A stretch of 64,000 nt of DNA, taken from assembly GCF_025950095.1 (NCBI RefSeq), contig NZ_JAPDDR010000006.1, positions 124,001 to 188,000 of the forward strand, in the 5' to 3' direction. The stretch is from Luteolibacter rhizosphaerae. GTDB taxonomy: Bacteria > Verrucomicrobiota > Verrucomicrobiia > Verrucomicrobiales > Akkermansiaceae. Below the pieces are notes generated by a model that did no database searches, was not told where the DNA came from, and worked only from the letters and a program-made list of their open reading frames with translations. Each line of letters starts with the position of its first letter. Within the stretch, counting starts at the first letter, position 1. Below, piece by piece: positions 43,989 through 52,067 of this stretch. The translations under genes were made by a program, and so were the position numbers.

Positions 43989-44450
43989 ATGCTCCACGTT
44001 CTCAGTCGCGAACAATTCCTGCCCGTTTCTCCCGAAGAGGCTTGGGATTTCTTCTCATCCCCGCGGAACCTCGATTCCATCACCCCGCCGGACCTCGGTT
44101 TCCGCATTGTCCATTGCCCGGCGGAAAAGATGCACGAAGGCCAGATCATCGAATACCGCGTGAAAATCCTGCCCGCGGTTTGGGTGCCTTGGGTGACGGA
44201 GATCAAAGGGGTGGACGAAGGGCGTTCCTTCATCGATGAGCAGCGCTTCGGGCCCTACAAGTTCTGGCATCACCTCCACGCCTTCGAGGCGGTCGAGGGC
44301 GGGGTGAAGGTCCACGACCTCGTCCATTACATCATGCCTCTCGGCCCGCTGGGAAGCATCGCCCACCTCCTCTTCGCCCGCCGCAAATTGCAGCGGATCT
44401 TCGACTTCCGCCGGGAAGAAATGGAGCGGCGGTTTGGCCGCCGCTCCTGA
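43989..44450 (+). CDS. SRPBCC-family protein
   Basis: The 153-residue protein fits the START/Bet v1-like SRPBCC fold: LSREQFLPVSPEEAWDFFS at the N-terminus, then LDSITPPDLGF, VTEIKGVDEGRSFIDEQ, and a C-terminal amphipathic helix with FDFRREEMERRF. Members bind hydrophobic ligands in an inner cavity; the ligand here is unknown. Divergent from the aminotransferase. Confidence 0.85.
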   Translation: MLHVLSREQFLPVSPEEAWDFFSSPRNLDSITPPDLGFRIVHCPAEKMHEGQIIEYRVKILPAVWVPWVTEIKGVDEGRSFIDEQRFGPYKFWHHLHAFEAVEGGVKVHDLVHYIMPLGPLGSIAHLLFARRKLQRIFDFRREEMERRFGRRS

Positions 44451-44463
44451 AATCGGATCCGGC

Positions 44464-45159
44464 TCAGGAGGAAGCAGGGCCGCCACCCGGGTTCCATTCG
44501 TCCCGGGTCAGCAACTCATCCCCGTTGTCGTCCTGGCCGTCGAACTTCTTGTCGATGACTTGCGGCTTCACGGCCGGGGGATAGGCACCGGCAAATTCGT
44601 CCACCGTCAGCTCGTCGTTGCTGTCCAGATCGGCGAGGTCGAACTTCCGGAAGGGAATCCCGGAGGTATCCGGCTGCGGGCTTTCGACGTAGTCGGTGTA
44701 TTCCTCCAGCGTCACTTGGTCATCGTCGCTGGCATCGGCCATCAGATGGCGCTTGCGAACTTCGATCAGCGGACGCTTGCCGGGCACGAGCACGACAAAC
44801 TCTTCCAGCGAAAGGAAGCCGTCGATGTTCAGGTCCGCGACTTCAAAGCGAAGCGCCGGGTCCGCATTCTTGTCCTTCAGGATCGCCGCCGAGCGGAAGG
44901 CGAGGTATTCGGAAAGCGAGATCGACTTGCTCTTGTCGCTGTCGGCGCTCTTGAACTGCTTCTTGAGCTGCCCTCTGGACAGGCCCTCGGAGTAAGCCGT
45001 GGAGAATTCAAGCTCCGACAGACTCCCGGAGGTGTCGGCGTCGGCAGCATTGAATTCAGCCTGCAGAGTTCCCACGACCGCCCCGCCGAAGGCGGGAAGG
45101 GCGAGGAAGAGACCGGCGCAGGAGAGCGCGATACGGGTGGATGGTGAACTGGTCTTCAT
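44464..45159 (-). CDS. Secreted EF-hand protein, six loops
   Basis: The 231-residue protein has a signal peptide (LSCAGLFLALPAFGG) and six EF-hand-like calcium loops: DADTSGSLSELEF, DSDKSKSISLSEY, DLNIDGFLSLEEF, DASDDDQVTLEEY, DLDSNDELTVDEF and a terminal DDNGDELLTRDEW. The fourth deviates from consensus. It is likely a periplasmic or surface calcium-binding protein. Next to it at 45224 is a second EF-hand protein in the same direction. Confidence 0.85.
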   Translation of the reverse strand: MKTSSPSTRIALSCAGLFLALPAFGGAVVGTLQAEFNAADADTSGSLSELEFSTAYSEGLSRGQLKKQFKSADSDKSKSISLSEYLAFRSAAILKDKNADPALRFEVADLNIDGFLSLEEFVVLVPGKRPLIEVRKRHLMADASDDDQVTLEEYTDYVESPQPDTSGIPFRKFDLADLDSNDELTVDEFAGAYPPAVKPQVIDKKFDGQDDNGDELLTRDEWNPGGGPASS

Positions 45160-45223
45160 GGGACCATGACCCTCCCACATCCCGGAAGTGGGTCAAGAAT
45201 TTAGACCCTGTTGATAATCAGTC

Positions 45224-45700
45224 TCAACCGAAAGGGAATGGGAAGCCGTTGCCGATGCCGAATTCACGCGGGGTCAGGCCGCCGCTGCTATCCTTGTCGC
45301 GCTTGCCGAAGCTCTTCAGCACCCGGGCTGCCGCGGTGCGGGGGCCGAGGGTGTCGCCATATTCGCTGATATCCAGCACGTCGTCGTCGTTCTGGTCGGC
45401 CAAGACGAAGAGATCCGCCCGGTTGGGCTTGCCTTGGGTATTGCCACCGCGGGAGGCGATGAATTCTTCGCGGCTGACGAAAGTGTCGTTGTTGGTATCC
45501 GTCGCACGGAAGCGGAAGCGGCAGAAGGCGACGCTCATGCCCTTGTTCTGGGTTCCTTGGAACTCGATCTCGGTCAGCATGTTGTCGCTGTTGATATCGG
45601 CCCGGTCGAACTTGGTGTTCAGCTTGCGACCGAACTTGGCGGAGGCGAGAGGGGAGCTCAGGCCGAGAATCACGACGGCGGAGAAGAAGACTTTGTTCAT
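45224..45700 (-). CDS. Secreted EF-hand protein, four loops
   Basis: The 158-residue protein has a signal peptide (ending PLASAKF) and four EF-hand-like loops: DINSDNMLTEIEF, DTNNDTFVSREEF, DQNDDDVLDISEY and DKDSSGGLTPREF. It lies upstream of the six-loop protein, 64 bases apart, in the same direction, probably in one transcript. A calcium-binding role outside the cytoplasm is inferred. Confidence 0.85.
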   Translation of the reverse strand: MNKVFFSAVVILGLSSPLASAKFGRKLNTKFDRADINSDNMLTEIEFQGTQNKGMSVAFCRFRFRATDTNNDTFVSREEFIASRGGNTQGKPNRADLFVLADQNDDDVLDISEYGDTLGPRTAAARVLKSFGKRDKDSSGGLTPREFGIGNGFPFPFG

Positions 45701-45914
45701 GCGGCGGAGAGATAGTTAAGAAATGTTTAGGAGTCCGAAAATAGTCCTCTTCGGAAGGGTGTCAAGGCAACCAGCCTAACAGCTAGGCCGGGTTTTCCCC
45801 GTCCTTCCGCGGAACCGGCGGGTGAAACGCGGATCCGCAACCGCGTATTCAATCGCCCTTAATCCGCTATTTGTTTGAAAAGCGGAACCCATCCCGCATG
45901 TAAATCGCCAGCCC

Positions 45915-46829
45915 ATGAACCACCGCCTTTCTCTCGCCTGCCTCACCCTTCTCTCCGCCCTGCCCCTCCACGCCCGGGATGTCTTGTTGCAGGGCAAAGG
46001 CAAGCTGGCCCTCTGGAGCGATGGCAAGGTGGCTTGGGAGATGCCATGGGGCGGCATCCACGACCTCCATCAGGACAAGGCCGGGCTGATCTATGTCCAG
46101 AAGGACATGCGCGAGGTTGTCGCCATCGACCAGCAGGAGAAGAGGGTGGTCTGGAGCTATGACTCCACCAAGAGCAATGGAAACGAGGGCAAGCGCCTGG
46201 AGGTCCACGCCTTCCAACCCCTCGCCGATGGCAGCCTGATGATTGCGGAGAGCGGCATCGGCCGGATCATCGAGGTCGACCGTTCGGGCAAACTGCTTAA
46301 GGAGATCAAGCTGAAGCTCGACCACCCGGATGCCCACCGCGATACGCGCTTGGCCCGGAAGCTGGACAACGGCCACTACCTCGTCTGCCAGGAGGGCGAC
46401 GGTGCCGTCCGCGAGTATGATGCCGAGGGCAAGCTGGTCTGGGACTTCCCGGTGCCCATGTTCGGCAAGGAAGCCAAGGGCGGCCACGGCCCCGAGGCAT
46501 TCGGCAACGCCGTCTTCTGCGCCCTGCGCCTCAAGAACGGCAACACCCTTATCGCCACCGGCAACGGTCACTCGGTGCTCGAAGTGAATCCGGCCAAGGA
46601 GATCGTCTGGAAGATCGAGCAGAACGACCTGCCGGGCATCACGCTTGCTTGGGTCACCACCCTGCAGGTGCTGCTGAATGGCAACTACATCATCGGCAAC
46701 TGCCACGCCGGCCCCGGCCAGCCGATTCTGATCGAGCTGGAGCCGAAGACCAAGAAGGTCATCTGGCAACTCGACGGCTTCGAGGACTTCGGCAACGACG
46801 TGTCGAACACGCTCGTGACGAAGCCTTGA
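45915..46829 (+). CDS. Secreted PQQ-like beta-propeller protein
   Basis: The 304-residue protein has a signal peptide (ending LPLHAR) and blade-like repeats with the pattern VVAIDQQEKRVVWSYD, VREYDAEGKLVWDFP, VLEVNPAKEIVWKI and LIELEPKTKKVIWQLDG, typical of the PQQ-binding-like WxxD propeller. About six or seven blades are present. No catalytic residues are evident. A role in binding or as a sensor is a guess. Confidence 0.78.
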   Translation: MNHRLSLACLTLLSALPLHARDVLLQGKGKLALWSDGKVAWEMPWGGIHDLHQDKAGLIYVQKDMREVVAIDQQEKRVVWSYDSTKSNGNEGKRLEVHAFQPLADGSLMIAESGIGRIIEVDRSGKLLKEIKLKLDHPDAHRDTRLARKLDNGHYLVCQEGDGAVREYDAEGKLVWDFPVPMFGKEAKGGHGPEAFGNAVFCALRLKNGNTLIATGNGHSVLEVNPAKEIVWKIEQNDLPGITLAWVTTLQVLLNGNYIIGNCHAGPGQPILIELEPKTKKVIWQLDGFEDFGNDVSNTLVTKP

Positions 46830-46917
46830 GGAATCCGCGTCGGGGAGGGCGCTTCCGCCCCGCGATCCCTATTGCCCTCCCCTCATCCCCACCGTATCCC
46901 TCAACGGGACTACCGGG

Positions 46918-47976
46918 ATGAAACCGCTCACCCTCATCGATTGCGACGTCCACTGCGTCCCGCTCACGGCGGACGAGATCGTCTCCCGCCTGCCCGCCTA
47001 CTTCCGCACCCAGGGCCTCGTCCTCCCCGGTGGCCCCGGCCTGCCTCATCCCACCGGCGTCCGCCGTGTCGATGCGAGGGGGCCGCAGGGCGAGCCACCC
47101 GGCTCCCTGCCATCTCTGATGCAGGAGCAGCTCCTCGATGCCTATGGCATCGACTACGCCGTCCTGATCGAGGCCAAGATCCTTACCGTCGGCGTCCATC
47201 CGGATACCCATTTCGCGAACGAGATCGCCCGTGCCCACAACGACTGGCTGCGCGAGAAATGGCTCGCTGCCGACAAGCGCTTCCTCGGCAGCATGATCGT
47301 GAACCCGCTCGACCCGCAGGCCGCCGCCGCGGAGATCCGCCGGGTGGCCGGCTCCGAGCGTATCGTGCAAGTGGCCATGACCAGCGCCACGCGCATCCCC
47401 CTCGGCGATCGCATCTACTGGCCCATCTACGAGGCTGCCTGCGAAGCCGGCCTGCCTATCGCCATCCATCCCGGTGCGGAGGGCAAGGGCGTCTGCGGCG
47501 CCTTTACCGCCGGCTTTCCTTCCAGCTACCTGGAGTGGCACACGAACCTGCCGCAGAACTTCATGGCCCAACTCACCAGCCTGCTCACCCGCGGAGCCAT
47601 GAGCCAATTCCCCGAACTCCGCTTCGTCCTCGTCGAGGGCGGCTTCGGTTGGGTCCCGCATCTCCTCTGGCGCCTCGACAAGAACTGGAAGGGCCTGCGC
47701 TCCACCGTCCCCTGGCTGGATCGCGCACCCAGCGAATACGTCCTGGACCGCGTCAGCTTCACCTCCCAGCCGGTCGAGGAACCGCCTTCCCGCGACCAAC
47801 TCCTCGAACTCCTCCACATGATGAATGCGGAGCGCACCCTGATGTTCTCCAGCGACTACCCGCATTGGGATAACGACTCGCCCCTCCGCGCCTTCCCCAA
47901 GCTCCCGCCCGAACTCAAGGACCGCATCTTCTGGCAAAACGCCGCCGAGCTCTACGGTCTTCCCTTGGATCACTGA
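46918..47976 (+). CDS. Amidohydrolase-family protein (ACMSD-like)
   Basis: The 352-residue protein belongs to amidohydrolase 2 (PF04909-type), which includes decarboxylases such as ACMSD. It opens with the metal motif LIDCDVHCVP, followed by GSMIVNPLDPQAAAAEIRR, the metal-binding His in IAIHPGAEG, and the terminal SSDYPHWDND with the catalytic Asp. The Rieske ferredoxin-like gene follows after 18 bases, suggesting co-transcription in an aromatic or hydroxylated-substrate pathway. Confidence 0.83.
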   Translation: MKPLTLIDCDVHCVPLTADEIVSRLPAYFRTQGLVLPGGPGLPHPTGVRRVDARGPQGEPPGSLPSLMQEQLLDAYGIDYAVLIEAKILTVGVHPDTHFANEIARAHNDWLREKWLAADKRFLGSMIVNPLDPQAAAAEIRRVAGSERIVQVAMTSATRIPLGDRIYWPIYEAACEAGLPIAIHPGAEGKGVCGAFTAGFPSSYLEWHTNLPQNFMAQLTSLLTRGAMSQFPELRFVLVEGGFGWVPHLLWRLDKNWKGLRSTVPWLDRAPSEYVLDRVSFTSQPVEEPPSRDQLLELLHMMNAERTLMFSSDYPHWDNDSPLRAFPKLPPELKDRIFWQNAAELYGLPLDH

Positions 47977-47994
47977 TCACTCGGCACTATCAGC

Positions 47995-48384
47995 ATGCCC
48001 GAGAAACGCTCCATCCCCATCTGCCCCGCCGCCGAGTTCCCGCCCGGCGAGAGACGGATCATCGAAACGGAGGACGGCCGCTCCATCGGTGTCTTCAATG
48101 TCCACGGCAAATACTACGCCCTTCGTAATTACTGCCCGCACGCCGGGGCCGAGCTGTGCCGCGGCGTCGTCACCGGCATGAACGAGCCTTCCGGCGTCGG
48201 CGAGTTCCGTTGGGTTAGGGAAGGGGAGATCCTCCGCTGCCCCTGGCACGGCTGGGAGTTCGACATCCTCACCGGCCGCTCCGTGTTCAGTCCGAACCAG
48301 GTCCGCGTCGCCACCTACGAAACCGCCGTGGAGTCTTTCGAAGCCGGGGTCGACGAGGTCGGGATGGTGGTGGTGCGCGTTTAG
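47995..48384 (+). CDS. Rieske [2Fe-2S] protein
   Basis: The 129-residue protein carries a full Rieske site: Cys47 and His49 (YCPHAGAELC) and Cys82 and His85 (RCPWHGWEFD). It is a stand-alone Rieske ferredoxin-type protein with no oxygenase domain and no signal peptide. It probably passes electrons to an oxygenase encoded elsewhere, or regulates or partners the amidohydrolase 18 bases upstream. Confidence 0.9.
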   Translation: MPEKRSIPICPAAEFPPGERRIIETEDGRSIGVFNVHGKYYALRNYCPHAGAELCRGVVTGMNEPSGVGEFRWVREGEILRCPWHGWEFDILTGRSVFSPNQVRVATYETAVESFEAGVDEVGMVVVRV

Positions 48385-48444
48385 CCTGAAACTTCCTGCT
48401 GGCAGGCGGCGGATAGGAGAGCATCATCCTCCCCAGGAGAAGCC

Positions 48445-49257
48445 ATGGCTTATCTTGAATTGCCTCCCTCGCCGGAACTTGCGCGCGATATCGAGCTCCT
48501 CTGGTGCCTCGCCGGCCACGCCTCGCCGCACGACTTCGAGCGCGTCCTGCCGCAGGGCGTTGCCGATATCGTCATCAACCTCGGCGATGGTGAAGTCCGC
48601 TGCTACGACCGCGAGCGCCCGATCCTCGTCCACCGCCTCGGCCCGATCATTTCCGGCGTCCAGCGCAGTTACTTCGTGGTCGATACCCGCCAGCTGACGT
48701 CCATGGTCGGGGTTCATTTCAAGCCCGGTGGCGCATGGCGCTTCCTCGGCATCCCCGCCTCGGAGTTCTCTGACGAGCATGTCCCGCTCGACGCCATCCC
48801 AGCCCTCCGGGATACCGCCTGGCTGGATCGCTTGGCTTCCGCACCCACGCCTGTCGCCCGTCTCCAACTCCTCGACTCACTCCTGCGATCTGGCCGTCGC
48901 CGCGAGTCCCACCCTGCCATCGAATGGGCGGTGGGCCAATTGCGCCGCTATCCGGATTCCGCCCGCATCGCCCCCCTCGCGACCGAGGCCGGGCTGAGCA
49001 TGCGCCGCTTCAACGAACTCTTCACCCGTGAGGTCGGGGTGAGCCCCAAGGGCTTCGCCCGCATCCGCCGCTTCCACAGCGTCCTCGGCCGCATCGCGCA
49101 TACCCGCCCCATCGACTGGAGCGCCCTCGCCCTGGAGGCCGGCTACTCGGATCAGGCCCACCTCATCCGCGACTTCCGCGAATTCTCCGGCCTCACTCCT
49201 GCTGCTTACCGGGCCCAAGGCGCGCCCGCACAGCCTGGCCACGTTTACGGCGCGTAG
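48445..49257 (+). CDS. AraC-family regulator
   Basis: The 270-residue protein has an N-terminal sensor part of the DUF6597 type (ELLWCLAGH, VLPQGVADIVINLGDG) and a C-terminal AraC DNA-binding domain with two helix-turn-helix units: LATEAGLSMRRFNELFTREV and LALEAGYSDQAHLIRDFREF. AGGAGA precedes the ATG by four bases. It precedes a VOC gene and a DUF1772 gene in the same orientation and may control them. Confidence 0.85.
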   Translation: MAYLELPPSPELARDIELLWCLAGHASPHDFERVLPQGVADIVINLGDGEVRCYDRERPILVHRLGPIISGVQRSYFVVDTRQLTSMVGVHFKPGGAWRFLGIPASEFSDEHVPLDAIPALRDTAWLDRLASAPTPVARLQLLDSLLRSGRRRESHPAIEWAVGQLRRYPDSARIAPLATEAGLSMRRFNELFTREVGVSPKGFARIRRFHSVLGRIAHTRPIDWSALALEAGYSDQAHLIRDFREFSGLTPAAYRAQGAPAQPGHVYGA

Positions 49258-49511
49258 CTCGCGCATTGCCGATGACACGGGCTGCCGCGGATCACGCGGA
49301 TGGGATCAAATCTCTCTTGGAGGAATCTCATCTTATCCATCCCATCCATCCTGGTCCCGCAATCCACGGCCCTTCCAAAATCTTCAATACCCCGCCGCCG
49401 CACCGCGGCAGGATCTCGCATCCTCGGCGGAAGAAATTTCGCCGCACCTGTCCAGATCCACTCCCTCCATTCGTCTCTACTACGAACCACACCGATACGA
49501 TAGACAACCAC

Positions 49512-49952
49512 ATGAGCTCCTCCGCCACCGATACCGCGCCCGCCACCACCGTCTCGCAGATCTTCGTGAACCTGCCGGTGAAGAACCTCGATGCCTCGAT
49601 GGCCTTCTTCAAGGCCCTCGGCTTCAGCTTCAATCCCGACTTCACCGACTCGAATGCCGCCTGCCTGATCCTCGGCCCGAACCTCTACTCGATGCTTCTC
49701 ACGCACCCGTACTTCAACGGCTTCGCCCCGCGCCCCGCCGAGGAAAGCGCCAAGCACTGCGAAGTCCTCGTCGCCCTCTCGCTCGAATCGCGCGAGAAGG
49801 TCGATGATGTGGTGAGCCGTGCCGTCGCCGCCGGCGGTGCCACCTACAGCGAGCCGAAGGATCACGGCTTCATGTATCAGCATGGCTTCACCGATCTGGA
49901 TGGCCACGTCTGGGAAGTTTTCGTCATGAGCGGCATGCCGCCGAAAGAATAG
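49512..49952 (+). CDS. VOC-family protein
   Basis: The 146-residue protein has the vicinal-oxygen-chelate fold signature IFVNLPVKNLDASMAFFKAL and closes with GFTDLDGHVWEVFVM. Family members include glyoxalases, dioxygenases and antibiotic-binding proteins, but this subgroup often lacks a clear metal site and is uncharacterised. The start is the ATG at 49512; the frame is open upstream without similarity. Confidence 0.85.
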   Translation: MSSSATDTAPATTVSQIFVNLPVKNLDASMAFFKALGFSFNPDFTDSNAACLILGPNLYSMLLTHPYFNGFAPRPAEESAKHCEVLVALSLESREKVDDVVSRAVAAGGATYSEPKDHGFMYQHGFTDLDGHVWEVFVMSGMPPKE

Positions 49953-50025
49953 ACCGGCTGCTCCGATCTTCAGTCGGCTTCATTGGCCGGGTGGGCGACG
50001 CTCACCCGGCCTACCGCTCGCCACC

Positions 50026-50487
50026 ATGCCCGCGCTCACGGCCCACGGCCTCCTTCTCGCCGCCACCGCTGTCGGCTGCGGCCTCATCGGCGGCGTCTTC
50101 TTCGCCTTCTCCACCTTCATCATGAAGGCCCTCGCCCGCCTGCCCGCCCCGCAAGGCATCGCCGCCATGCAGTCGATCAATATCGTGGTGATCAACCCGC
50201 TCTTCCTCGGCGCTCTCTTCGGCACCGGCCTGCTCTGCATCGCCGTCCTCATCACCGGTGGAGGCATTCACCGCTACGCCGCCCTCACCTACCTCATCGG
50301 CACCATCGGCGTGACCATGTTCGGCAATGTCCCGCTCAACAACCGACTCGCCGCTATCGATCCGCAGGCGGAATCATCCGTGCTGATCTGGGATCACTAT
50401 ATCGAGAGGTGGACCCGCTGGAATCACCTCAGGACAGCGGCAGCGCTTGCAGCCTGCGCAGCGCTCCTCGTTGGGAAAGTTCCCTGA
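50026..50487 (+). CDS. DUF1772 membrane protein
   Basis: The 153-residue protein has about four membrane helices: LLLAATAVGCGLIGGVFFAF, then an external NxxxIN motif (SINIVVINPLFLG), a helix, and the terminal WNHLRTAAALAACAALL. GNVPLNNRLA and WDHYIERWTRWNHLR are the conserved DUF1772 (anthrone oxygenase-like) motifs. The family occurs next to AraC regulators. Substrate unknown. Confidence 0.85.
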   Translation: MPALTAHGLLLAATAVGCGLIGGVFFAFSTFIMKALARLPAPQGIAAMQSINIVVINPLFLGALFGTGLLCIAVLITGGGIHRYAALTYLIGTIGVTMFGNVPLNNRLAAIDPQAESSVLIWDHYIERWTRWNHLRTAAALAACAALLVGKVP

Positions 50488-50508
50488 TCGGGACAAGCAA
50501 CGAAAAAA

Positions 50509-50532
50509 TCCGGACCCCGCAAGGGATCCGGA
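50509..50532. terminator. Terminator between DUF1772 and Gfo genes
   Basis: TCCGGACCC and GGGATCCGGA pair with one bulged base; an A tract precedes and TT follows. It lies between the convergent gene ends and can act for both, most strongly for the minus-strand gene. Confidence 0.6.
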
Positions 50533-50563
50533 CTTGCCACAAACAATCAGCGAGAAGCTTCGC

Positions 50564-51940
50564 TCAGATCCACCCCGGCCGGTTCTCGCGCTTCACAAAC
50601 TGCGCCGCCTGCGGGCAGTTCGGGCTCTTGATGTTCGGGCCGTCCCATTCCATCTTCACGCCTTCGCCCACGCGCAGCGCGATGCAGCCGAGCAGGATGA
50701 TTTCCGTGAGATAACCGGCGATCTCGAAATTCGAGTAGGCCGGAGCGCCGCCCTTCATCATGTCGAACCACTCCTGGTCGTGCCCCGGCGAGCGCGGGAT
50801 GCTCTGCGGGATCGCCTTCGCGGCCGGATGGTCGTCGCCCTTGGTGAAAGTCTTCTCACCCTTGAGCTGGATGAAGAACTGACCACCGTAATCATCCGGC
50901 GAGAAGAGCACGCCATTCTCCCCGATGATCAGACAGCCGCTGTCAGGCAGCTTGCCGTTCATTGCCACCACATCCTTCACGATATTGGGATAGGGGCGCA
51001 GCGGCTTGAACTCCGCATTTGGAGCACCGTCGTACCACCAGAACTTGAGCGGTGGCAGGCCCTCGCGCTCGGGGAATTCGAAGCGGATCCGGGAGGTGAG
51101 GGGATAGCTTTCACCGTAGATGCGCGACGCCATCTCACACTCCACCGCGGTGGGGTAACCCAGCTTCAGCGCGCGGAAGGGCATGTTCACCGTGTGGCAG
51201 GCCATGTCGCCCAGCGCGCCGGTGCCGAACTCGGTCCAGCCGCGCCACTTGAAGTCATGATAGGCGCCATCCACATAGGGGCGATTCGCCGCAGGCCCGA
51301 GCCAGAGATCCCAGTTCAGGTAATCCGGCACCGGGTTCGAGCCCTGCGGCCGATCCATGCCCTGCGGCCACACCGGGCGGTTGCTCCACACGTGCAGTTC
51401 CAGCGGCTTGCCGATCACGCCGCCCTGGATGACTTCCACCGCGCGGCGCAGGCCGTCGCCAGCGCTGCCCTGGTTGCCCATCTGCGTGGCCAGCTTCTTC
51501 TCCGCGGCGATGCGCTTGAGCTCGCGCGCTTCCCACACCGTCTGCGTGAGCGGCTTCTGGCAGTAGATGTGCTTGCCCATGCCCATCGCCAGCATCGCGG
51601 CGCTGCCGTGCATGTGGTCCGGGCCGGAGATCGTCACGGCATCCACGCCCGCGCCCAGCTCCTTGAGCATCTCGCGGTAGTCGGCGAATTTCTTGGCGTC
51701 CGGATACTTGCCCGCCTTCTTGTCCAGAAAGCGCTTGTCCACATCGCAGAGGCCCACGATCACGCCGCCGCATTTGGCCGCATTGTCGGTGTCGCTATCG
51801 CCCTTGCCGCCCACGCCGATGCAGGCCACCTGGATTTTGCTATTCAGATTCTGGCCGCGCACGATGGCCGGAAAACCGAGGAGTCCGCCGGTGGCGAGAG
51901 CGGTGCGCTGCAGGAACTGGCGACGGTGAAGCGTGGACAT
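50564..51940 (-). CDS. Gfo/Idh/MocA oxidoreductase, Tat-exported
   Basis: The 458-residue protein has a twin-arginine signal (HRRQFLQRTALATGG), a Rossmann NAD(P) site (VACIGVGGKGDS) and the Gfo/Idh/MocA middle motif, here YCQKPLTQT instead of EKP. The C-terminal beta-sheet domain contains GTGALGDMACHTVN. These exported enzymes oxidise or reduce sugars with tightly bound cofactor. In this phylum they often work with DUF1080 proteins such as that at 42061. Confidence 0.9.
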   Translation of the reverse strand: MSTLHRRQFLQRTALATGGLLGFPAIVRGQNLNSKIQVACIGVGGKGDSDTDNAAKCGGVIVGLCDVDKRFLDKKAGKYPDAKKFADYREMLKELGAGVDAVTISGPDHMHGSAAMLAMGMGKHIYCQKPLTQTVWEARELKRIAAEKKLATQMGNQGSAGDGLRRAVEVIQGGVIGKPLELHVWSNRPVWPQGMDRPQGSNPVPDYLNWDLWLGPAANRPYVDGAYHDFKWRGWTEFGTGALGDMACHTVNMPFRALKLGYPTAVECEMASRIYGESYPLTSRIRFEFPEREGLPPLKFWWYDGAPNAEFKPLRPYPNIVKDVVAMNGKLPDSGCLIIGENGVLFSPDDYGGQFFIQLKGEKTFTKGDDHPAAKAIPQSIPRSPGHDQEWFDMMKGGAPAYSNFEIAGYLTEIILLGCIALRVGEGVKMEWDGPNIKSPNCPQAAQFVKRENRPGWI

Positions 51941-52067
51941 AACGGGATATGGGGTAACGGGTTGGAATGGTCTGCCACCGCTCGTCTCCCGAATAGGAGA
52001 GCGCGGCGGTTTCGCGGATACCGCCTGACCCGCATCCGTCTTTCGGATGAAATCTTCGCGCGGCTCC

